NCBI GenBank assembly: GCA_021157485.1
Contig: JAGGWO010000023.1
Coordinates: 1-13,104 of the forward strand
From: Sulfurimonas sp.
Lineage (GTDB): Bacteria > Campylobacterota > Campylobacteria > Campylobacterales > Sulfurimonadaceae
DNA length: 13,104 nt
Direction of reading: 5' to 3'
Position 1 is the stretch's first letter, and every line of letters begins with the position of its first letter. The notes beneath the pieces are model-generated. The model saw nothing but the letters and a program-made list of their open reading frames with translations, did not search any database and was not told the origin of the DNA. The translations under genes were made by a program, and so were the position numbers. Below are positions 7,770 through 13,104 of this stretch, piece after piece.

Positions 7770-9028
7770 TAGTCGTTAAAACCTACTAGTATTTTATATA
7801 AAGAGTAAGCATCATCACTTCCACAAAGCTCACGTATGGAGTGCATCCCAAATGTTGGAAGACCTATATCTAAAGTATCAATTCCAAGTCTTGTGGCCGT
7901 TATTGGACCTATTGTTGAACCACACCCCATATCACTTCTTGTTACAAAGTTTTGCGTTTTCTCATTTAGAGAAGAAGCAGTTTTCATAAAGCGTGAAATA
8001 GTTTTAGAGTTTGAAGCATATCTCTGATTTGCGTTTACTTTTATAACTACACCTGCGTTTATCTTAGGTGCGTGTTCTCTGTCATGTTTTGATGGAAAGT
8101 TTGGATGGATGGCGTGAGCATTATCCGCAGAGATTAGTAAAGAACTTCTAATCATCCCCATATAATCTTCATAATCACTATACATTCTACGAAGTGTGTT
8201 CTCTAAAAATGAACCCCCTGCTCCGCTCACAGACTCACTCCCAACTTCTTCATGGTCAGATGCTATGAAAAGCATAGGCTTATCACTAGGAACAGAACAG
8301 ATTGCAAGCATACTAACATAACAACTAAGAAGGTTATCAAGTCTAGCACTCGCTATAAAGTCATCATGTAGCCCTATATAAGCTGCCTTTTGTGTGTCAT
8401 AAAAACTAAGCTCACTTGCATACAACTCTTTTACATCTAAAATCTCTTGTTTTGAGAGTTGCCACTTTAAAAACTCATCAAACTCAAAGTCATCGTTAGT
8501 TGTTAACACAGGAGAGATATCAGTCTGCTTATTCACAGTTCTATCTTTGTTTGCTTTATCATCAAGATGAATCGCTAAAGATGGGATAATTGCAATAGGT
8601 TTTTTAATATCAATCAAAACATCTTGGATAGTATCATTAGAATCTAAATACGAAACGCGACCTGCTAAAGAGAGATCTCTGTCAAACCAAGGATTAAGTA
8701 GAAGTCCACCATAAGGTTCAACTCCAAATTTTACAACTCCATGCTCTTTTATAACAGGATTTGGTTTAAGTTTTAGATTTGGTGAATCAGTATGAGCCCC
8801 AACCATTATGTAGTTTTTAGACTCAGGATATGTAAACGCAATAACAGAAGAGTCATTTCGAGTTACATAATATTTATTACCTTGTTCAAGCTGCCATTTA
8901 TCAGCTTCTTCAAGTTTAATAAATCCTGCGTTTTCAAACATCATACTCATATTTTGAGTCGCATGAAAAGGAGTAGGTGAAGCATCTAAAAAGCCTAAAA
9001 GTCCTTCGTTAAAATCATTTTTATCCAT
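7769..9028 (-). CDS. apeB: M18 family metallo-aminopeptidase (aspartyl aminopeptidase type)
   Basis: Cytoplasmic dizinc aminopeptidase of 419 residues, typical M18 length, that removes N-terminal (often acidic) residues from peptides. Metal and catalytic residues, numbered from the ATG: H79 in GAHTDSP, D231 in SARLDN, E260/E261 in SDHEEVGS, D302 in SADNAH and H396 in MHSIRELCG. The SDMGCGSTIGP segment (about 365-375) is also characteristic. I place the start at the ATG at 9028, seven bases after GGGA. An in-frame TTG immediately upstream (9031) would add one residue but is less well placed. The stop codon shares one base with the flgS-like start. An extended -10 (TGATATAAT) lies 28 bases upstream of the start, so this is the first gene of the transcript. 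The family is certain; substrate preference and exact symbol are less so. Confidence 0.93.
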   Translation of the reverse strand: MDKNDFNEGLLGFLDASPTPFHATQNMSMMFENAGFIKLEEADKWQLEQGNKYYVTRNDSSVIAFTYPESKNYIMVGAHTDSPNLKLKPNPVIKEHGVVKFGVEPYGGLLLNPWFDRDLSLAGRVSYLDSNDTIQDVLIDIKKPIAIIPSLAIHLDDKANKDRTVNKQTDISPVLTTNDDFEFDEFLKWQLSKQEILDVKELYASELSFYDTQKAAYIGLHDDFIASARLDNLLSCYVSMLAICSVPSDKPMLFIASDHEEVGSESVSGAGGSFLENTLRRMYSDYEDYMGMIRSSLLISADNAHAIHPNFPSKHDREHAPKINAGVVIKVNANQRYASNSKTISRFMKTASSLNEKTQNFVTRSDMGCGSTIGPITATRLGIDTLDIGLPTFGMHSIRELCGSDDAYSLYKILVGFND

Positions 9029-9055
9029 CAAAAATTCCCATTTATATTTAGTATG

Positions 9056-9064
9056 ATTATATCA
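9056..9064 (-). promoter_or_regulatory. Extended -10 promoter for the aminopeptidase-flgS operon
   Basis: The minus strand reads TGATATAAT: a perfect TATAAT with the TG extension, 27 bases before the aminopeptidase ATG. The -35 position (about 9079-9084) is poor. A short inverted repeat, CTCTA/TAGAG (9068-9072 and 9083-9087), lies directly upstream and would overlap the polymerase site. It may be an operator or chance. Confidence 0.55.
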
Positions 9065-9145
9065 GAACTCTATTCATTAAAGTAGAGCTTTATTAAAAAT
9101 TATACAAATAAATAAAAATATTTAATATGCTATATCACTATATTA

Positions 9146-9162
9146 TTGAACACTTTTGAACA
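9146..9162 (+). repeat. Tandem TTGAACA repeat, 10 bp apart, upstream of the YeeE/YedE promoter
   Basis: TTGAACA occurs at 9146-9152 and again at 9156-9162, with start-to-start spacing of 10 bp, so both copies face the same side of the helix. They end five bases before the -35-like hexamer of the YeeE/YedE promoter, a position suited to an activator. Such a repeat can arise by chance in A/T-rich DNA; the role is inference. Confidence 0.45.
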
Positions 9163-9166
9163 TATT

Positions 9167-9179
9167 TTTACATTGTAAA
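9167..9179. promoter_or_regulatory. Perfect 13-bp palindrome overlapping the YeeE/YedE -35 region (candidate operator)
   Basis: TTTACA-T-TGTAAA is a perfect 6-1-6 inverted repeat. It covers the -35-like hexamer (9168-9173) of the plus-strand promoter, which would suit a dimeric repressor. The regulator is not identifiable from this window. Confidence 0.45.
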
Positions 9180-9196
9180 CAAGAAATAAGTATAAT
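9168..9196 (+). promoter_or_regulatory. Sigma70-type promoter for the YeeE/YedE pair
   Basis: A consensus TATAAT at 9191-9196 lies 17 bases after TTACAT at 9168-9173 (a partial TTGACA match). The leader would be about 25 bases and contains the AAGGA ribosome site at 9216-9220. The rest of the 9029-9227 gap is A/T-rich, with no small gene that I can see. Confidence 0.55.
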
Positions 9197-9227
9197 TTCA
9201 ACTTATTAACTATATAAGGATATTTCC

Positions 9228-9737
9228 ATGATTAAAAAAATACCTTGGTGGCTTGGTGGAACACTTATGGCTCTACTATTACTTTTTATTTTCTCTATTT
9301 TAGGTGCAGACAGACCTTTAGGTGCTTCAACTTATGTACCATATTTTGCAGGAATAATTTTTGACTTAGATCCAGATAAGTACACCTATTTAAAAGAGAT
9401 ACACAATGCTGGTTCATGGGAAGGGGTAATGCTACTTGGTGTTCTCTTTGGCTCTTTTTTAAATGCACTCTTTGTTACTAAAACTTTTCGTTTTATTATA
9501 GTACCAGCAGCATGGAGAAAATATAAAAACAACTCTGTAAAATCAAGACTTATTTGGAGTTTTGTTAGTGGTTTTTTTCTCATCATTGGAGCCAGACTTG
9601 CGGGTGGTTGCACAAGTGGACATTTTCTTAGTGGCATGACACAGACTGCGTTTAGTAGTATGATTTTCGGCGCTGTTGTAATGATTAGTCTTGTTGTAAC
9701 AGGAAAATTATTTTATAAGGATAAAGCAGATGTATGA
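9228..9737 (+). CDS. YeeE/YedE family membrane protein, first half (sulfur-compound transport)
   Basis: Inner-membrane protein of 169 residues in the YeeE/YedE (Sulf_transp, DUF395) family. Membrane segments are near 8-25, 66-84, 109-126 and 141-161, with a short hydrophobic stretch at 37-47. The family signature is GARLAGGCTSGHFLSG (121-136), which holds the protein's only cysteine, C128. In the full-length thiosulfate transporter TsuA/YeeE, conserved cysteines in two related halves line the substrate path; here each half is a separate protein. The ATG has AAGGA seven bases upstream. The last eight bases overlap the second half gene, so the two are translated together and probably work as a complex. 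The exact substrate (thiosulfate, other reduced sulfur, or selenium compound) is not shown by the sequence. Confidence 0.88.
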   Translation: MIKKIPWWLGGTLMALLLLFIFSILGADRPLGASTYVPYFAGIIFDLDPDKYTYLKEIHNAGSWEGVMLLGVLFGSFLNALFVTKTFRFIIVPAAWRKYKNNSVKSRLIWSFVSGFFLIIGARLAGGCTSGHFLSGMTQTAFSSMIFGAVVMISLVVTGKLFYKDKADV

Positions 9738-10350
9738 TAAAGATAGCAGTATGATTGAGAGAATATTTAGTATGTTCCAAACAGTACAAAATGAGGGTCA
9801 TGGTTCTGTTTTACTTGTTTTTATTATAGGAATGGTATTTGGCTCAATTATTCAATATACAAAAGTTCATAAGTTTGAAAAAATTGCAGGTTTTGCAATG
9901 CTTAAAGATACTGTAGTTCCTAAAATGCTCTTTTTAGCTATAGGACTTGCTAGTATTGGCCTCTATTTTATGATTCAACTTGGATGGGCATCTTATCATA
10001 TTAAACCCATCATATTGGGTGGTCTTATCATCGGTGGAACAATCTTTGGTGCATCTATGGCTATCTTTGGAAAATGTCCAGGAACAGGCCCTGTCTCAGT
10101 TGCGGAGGGAAGAGTCGATATTATGGTTGGTGCCCTAGGTGGAATTTTTGGTGGTTTAGTTTTTACACTCTTTTATGATAAATTAAAACTACTTATGGGA
10201 CCCGATCTAGGCAAACTAACACTCACTGGATATTTTGAAGATCATCAAGGTCTTGCAGTTCTTATATTCGGTTTACTTTTAGTTGCCATAAGCATTGCTA
10301 TTCCTCTTCTTGAAGAGACTGATGAGGATGACATAGGGTATCAAAATTAA
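9730..10350 (+). CDS. YeeE/YedE family membrane protein, second half (sulfur-compound transport)
   Basis: Inner-membrane protein of 206 residues, partner of the preceding gene. Membrane segments are near 26-42, 65-83, 93-112, 131-149 and 174-193. Family features are GSIIQYTKVHKFEKIAGF (38-55) and GKCPGTGPVSVAEGR (114-128), the latter holding its only cysteine, C116. The C-terminus is acidic (EETDEDD). The start ATG lies inside the upstream gene, eight bases after AAGGA (9717-9721); that upstream gene ends in TGA at 9735-9737. Together C128 of the first protein and C116 here give one cysteine per half, as expected if the pair forms a TsuA-like pathway. The gene ends in the shared hairpin before the convergent methyltransferase. 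Function is by family; substrate is inferred. Confidence 0.88.
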   Translation: MYDKDSSMIERIFSMFQTVQNEGHGSVLLVFIIGMVFGSIIQYTKVHKFEKIAGFAMLKDTVVPKMLFLAIGLASIGLYFMIQLGWASYHIKPIILGGLIIGGTIFGASMAIFGKCPGTGPVSVAEGRVDIMVGALGGIFGGLVFTLFYDKLKLLMGPDLGKLTLTGYFEDHQGLAVLIFGLLLVAISIAIPLLEETDEDDIGYQN

Positions 10351-10361
10351 TTTTTGACACC
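10337..10361. terminator. Shared hairpin between convergent genes (candidate bidirectional terminator)
   Basis: GGTATCAAAA (10337-10346) pairs with TTTTGACACC (10352-10361) around a five-base loop, with one imperfect pair. That pair is G-U in the minus-strand RNA and A-C in the plus-strand RNA, so the stem is stronger for the methyltransferase transcript. It overlaps the YeeE/YedE stop codon and begins right after the methyltransferase stop. The A/T-rich inner stem supplies the U-run; no long U tract follows outside it. Confidence 0.45.
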
Positions 10362-10889
10362 TTACATACTCTTAAAAAGTATCTTTAAACACTCTAAACG
10401 CAGTGAGACCATTGGTACTTTTTTACGATATTCATCATACTCTTTTTCAAATTTTCTCTGCACTTCCATCTCTTCAAATATAACAACCATCATTATGATA
10501 AATATCATTTGCATAGGAGCAAGAAATGTAATATATGTCGGTAATCCAAGAAGCAGTGCCCAACCTAGAGGTAAAAGTGTCAAACCAAACAACATAGGAT
10601 GACGCATACAACTATATATTCCACTACTAACAAGTTTATTTGTCTCTAATCGAGGAATATTACCAACTCTACCACGACTTAGTTCTCTACCTCCATTTGC
10701 TGCAGCACGAAAAGCAAATATAAGTACTATAATACCAATAACTGCACTTAAGAGATGAAATACAAAACTATTAAAAAGCGTACCATTATAATCATGCACA
10801 AAAGAGTACCACGCACCACCAATCAGCATAAATAACCATAGTGCAATACGAATAACAACTGAGAGAGAGGTAGATATTTTTATTTTCAT
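10362..10889 (-). CDS. Membrane methyltransferase, isoprenylcysteine carboxyl methyltransferase / PEMT-like
   Basis: Inner-membrane protein of 175 residues with segments near 8-28, 40-61, 100-116 and 121-140. The C-terminal half carries the SAM-dependent ICMT/PEMT signature: GRVGNIPRLET (73-83), GIYSCMRHPMLFG (90-102) and EEMEVQRKFEKEYDEYRKKVP split between 139-159. Bacterial members methylate lipids or small substrates; most are uncharacterised, and this substrate is unknown. I use the ATG at 10889, which has GGAA nine bases upstream. An in-frame TTG at 10904 would add five residues but has a weaker ribosome site. It begins 22 bases after the dnaE stop on the same strand, so it is probably read through from dnaE. 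It ends in the shared hairpin with the convergent YeeE/YedE gene. Confidence 0.82.
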   Translation of the reverse strand: MKIKISTSLSVVIRIALWLFMLIGGAWYSFVHDYNGTLFNSFVFHLLSAVIGIIVLIFAFRAAANGGRELSRGRVGNIPRLETNKLVSSGIYSCMRHPMLFGLTLLPLGWALLLGLPTYITFLAPMQMIFIIMMVVIFEEMEVQRKFEKEYDEYRKKVPMVSLRLECLKILFKSM

Positions 10890-10911
10890 TTTTTGTATTT
10901 CCAAACGCTTC

Positions 10912-13104
10912 TTAGACTACATTAATAGATTCATTACCTTCAAGAGCTACAATAAGCTTACTATCAACTCTTATAGTTGAATCTATCACTACGTTGTGAA
11001 GCTTTGAGACTATAGTAATTGAGAGAGGTCTATTACCTCTGTTTTGCTGAATTATAGAGTATAACTTCTCTAAAACATCACTATCATTATCAAGTCTTAC
11101 AGATAAGTTTATAGGTTCAGGCGGCTTCTCTTGAACCTCTTTTTTAACCTTTTTAGTCTCTTTTTTTGCCTCTTTGAGTGTCATGATTTTACTAATATTC
11201 ATTCTTGGGCCAAAGTCTGTATGTGTAATTCGACCTTTAAACGCAATAGGCTCTTCCTGATTCATATCTGATAGTTTTTCTAGTTTATCTGAGAAGAGCA
11301 TAATCTCCATATTTCCATGAAAGTCCATCAAGTTCACTATTCCAAACTGATGCCCTTTTTTAGAAATTTTTGTAACAACACCCTCTACTTTACCTATAAA
11401 TATAGCTTGTGAGCCATCTTTTACATTTTCTAACTCTGATGAGAGCGTATAATTTAGCTCTGCTAACTGCTCTCGGTACTCATCCATTGGGTGACCTGAT
11501 ACATAAAAACCTAAAGTATCTTTTTCAAACTCTAATATCTCTTTGAGCTCATACTCCTCTGAATTTTTAAGCTCTAACTTTACAGAGGTAATCTCTTCAT
11601 CATCTCCAAAAAGACTTCCAACTGCGTTTTTCTTAGCTTCACTCGCTTTTTTTGCAGTATCTACAATAAGTTCTATCTGGTCAAGTAGAGATTTACGTGA
11701 GTATCCAAACCTATCAAAACCACCGGCTTTTATGATAGCTTCAATAACACGCTTGTTTACCTTAGATGGCTCAATTCTGTTTACAAAGTCTTGCCAAGAT
11801 AAATAATCACCGTTTTCTTCACGCTCTTGGAGCATCACGTGAATGGCAGCTTCACCAACACCTTTAATCCCACCAAGACCAAAAAGAACTATATCTTTTT
11901 CATCTTTTGTAATTGCCGAAAACTCTAGTTGTGAATTACAGATATCAGGAGGCCCTAACTCAATACCCATACGTTTAACTTCATCGATATAACGAACAAC
12001 TTTATCTGTGTTATCCTTATCTGAAGTTAGAAGTGCTGCCATAAACTCATTTGGATAGTAAGTTTTTAGCCATGCTGTTTGAAAAGTAACCATCGCGTAA
12101 GCCGCAGAGTGTGACTTGTTAAAACCATACCCTGCAAACTTTTCAATTAAATCAAACAGAGCTGATGCCAACTTATAATCAAGTCCTAGTTTTTGAGCAC
12201 CCTCAGAGAAAAGACGATTATATTTTTCCATCTCTTCAACTTTTTTCTTACCCATAGCACGACGAACGATATCCGCTCCACCAAGACTCATACCACCGAT
12301 AATCTGTACAATCTGCATTACCTGTTCTTGATAAACAATCATCCCATAGGTTGGTCCAAGCGTATCTTTTAAAAGGTCAAAACTAACCTCTTCAAAAGGA
12401 TAAAATACTTTCTTTCTACCGTGCTTACGCTCAATAAAGTCATCAAGCATCCCCGACTCCATTGGACCAGGTCTGTAGAGTGCAAGAACGGCAATAAGGT
12501 CTTCAAAATTATCAGGGCGAAGACGACGATTAAGGTCTTGCATACCAGAAGATTCTATTTGGAACATTCCCACAGTTTCACCCGTTTGAATCGCAGCATA
12601 AACGCCAGCATCATCAACATCTATCTCATCCCAATTTACATCTTTATCGTAACGGCGTTTTATAAGCTTCACTGCGTTTTGAATTACGTCAAGTGTTTTC
12701 AGACCAAGGAAGTCAAACTTAATAAGGTCAATATCTTCCATATAATTTAGAGAGTACTGCGTTACAAACGTATCTTCTCCAGATGGCTTGTAAATAGGTG
12801 TCTTTTTCCAAAGCTCTTCATTTGATATTACTACACCAGCAGCATGAATACCTGAGTTGCGTTTTAGACCTTCTAGTTTTTTAGCAAATTCCCATACTCT
12901 TTTTGCATTTGCATCTTCATTTATTAGCTCTTGTATTTTAGGTTCTTTTTGAAAAGCTCCATCTTTAAACTCACCATTTTTTGTCCTACCATTAAGTGTA
13001 ATCCCAAGTTCATCTGGAATGAGTTTTGCCATCTTATCAGCTTGAGAAAGAGGCATCTCTAAAACACGAGCAACATCACGAATCACCCCTTTTGCAAGAA
13101 GTGA
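10912..13104 (-). CDS. dnaE: DNA polymerase III alpha subunit (5'-truncated by window edge)
   Basis: Replicative polymerase catalytic subunit. The reading frame stays open to the window edge (first visible residues SLLAKGVIRDVARV), so 730 C-terminal residues are seen and the PHP domain and the first two palm aspartates lie outside. The GTG at 13086 is internal, not a start. Visible parts: the third palm aspartate in KFDFLGLKTL (codon 12712-12714); the fingers with ALYRPGPMESGM, YQEQVMQI, GGADIVRRAMGKKK and FNKSHSAAYA; a helix-hairpin-helix (GGIKGVGEAA); an OB domain (about AIFIGKVEGVVTKISKKGHQ); and a C-terminal tau-binding-type region after a lysine-rich linker (KEAKKETKKVKKEVQEK). A GSLFG segment near 11605-11620 sits where the internal beta-clamp motif is expected. 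There is no intein or frameshift. The stop is TAA, with the methyltransferase 22 bases downstream. Confidence 0.96.
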   Translation of the reverse strand, partial: SLLAKGVIRDVARVLEMPLSQADKMAKLIPDELGITLNGRTKNGEFKDGAFQKEPKIQELINEDANAKRVWEFAKKLEGLKRNSGIHAAGVVISNEELWKKTPIYKPSGEDTFVTQYSLNYMEDIDLIKFDFLGLKTLDVIQNAVKLIKRRYDKDVNWDEIDVDDAGVYAAIQTGETVGMFQIESSGMQDLNRRLRPDNFEDLIAVLALYRPGPMESGMLDDFIERKHGRKKVFYPFEEVSFDLLKDTLGPTYGMIVYQEQVMQIVQIIGGMSLGGADIVRRAMGKKKVEEMEKYNRLFSEGAQKLGLDYKLASALFDLIEKFAGYGFNKSHSAAYAMVTFQTAWLKTYYPNEFMAALLTSDKDNTDKVVRYIDEVKRMGIELGPPDICNSQLEFSAITKDEKDIVLFGLGGIKGVGEAAIHVMLQEREENGDYLSWQDFVNRIEPSKVNKRVIEAIIKAGGFDRFGYSRKSLLDQIELIVDTAKKASEAKKNAVGSLFGDDEEITSVKLELKNSEEYELKEILEFEKDTLGFYVSGHPMDEYREQLAELNYTLSSELENVKDGSQAIFIGKVEGVVTKISKKGHQFGIVNLMDFHGNMEIMLFSDKLEKLSDMNQEEPIAFKGRITHTDFGPRMNISKIMTLKEAKKETKKVKKEVQEKPPEPINLSVRLDNDSDVLEKLYSIIQQNRGNRPLSITIVSKLHNVVIDSTIRVDSKLIVALEGNESINVV

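Noticed and set aside
9386..9637. 83-codon minus-strand frame inside the first YeeE/YedE gene
   Set aside because: It is antisense to a clear membrane protein, with no recognisable features.
12421..12750. 109-codon open frame on the plus strand inside dnaE
   Set aside because: It is antisense to the highly conserved palm and fingers coding region, with no domain and no upstream signal.
13084..13086. GTG as a possible dnaE start
   Set aside because: The frame remains open and family-like upstream to the window edge (LLAKG before VIRDVARV), and 724 residues would lack the PHP and first palm motifs. The gene is simply cut by the window.
1..13104. CRISPR arrays, IS elements, tRNA/rRNA genes, sigma54 promoters
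   Set aside because: I looked on both strands and saw no regular repeat-spacer pattern, terminal inverted repeats with a transposase, cloverleaf sequence, or convincing GG-N10-GC element.

Overview
The window looks like chromosomal DNA from a Campylobacterota (Epsilonproteobacteria) member, most likely a sulfur-oxidising Sulfurimonas/Sulfuricurvum-type organism. This is inferred from four things: the low-GC, A/T-rich sequence; a fused CcsBA cytochrome c synthetase; a FlgS-type cytoplasmic histidine kinase; and a chemoreceptor ending in a CZB domain. A split YeeE/YedE transporter pair also fits a sulfur lifestyle. No sequence search was possible, so the genus is a guess.

Layout. The left two-thirds (1 to about 9060) is one minus-strand run. 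Read in the direction of transcription it is: M18 aminopeptidase, flgS-like kinase (sharing one base with the aminopeptidase stop), a 106-aa unknown protein, a 94-aa DUF2249-like protein, a dCache/HAMP/MCP/CZB chemoreceptor, a CobB-type sirtuin, and ccsBA. There is a good extended -10 element before the aminopeptidase and another before the chemoreceptor, which suggests two transcription units, with ccsBA possibly having a weak promoter of its own. A divergent intergenic region (9029-9227) separates this run from a plus-strand pair of half-size YeeE/YedE membrane proteins with 8 bases of coding overlap. Its promoter region carries a perfect 13-bp palindrome and a tandem 7-bp repeat. That pair converges on a minus-strand membrane methyltransferase gene. 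The two ends are 11 bp apart and share a hairpin. The methyltransferase sits directly downstream of dnaE, which runs off the right edge without its N-terminal part.

How the parts work together. CcsBA attaches heme to c-type cytochromes for respiration. The chemoreceptor senses a periplasmic ligand and probably zinc or oxidant status through CZB. FlgS would feed the sigma54 flagellar cascade. The YeeE/YedE pair probably imports thiosulfate or another sulfur compound. Overall this is mostly housekeeping plus environmental sensing. I see no mobile element, CRISPR array, tRNA, rRNA or defence locus, and nothing I can defend as a wholly new system. The least explained items are the two small proteins at 6124-6743 and the operator-like elements at 9146-9179.
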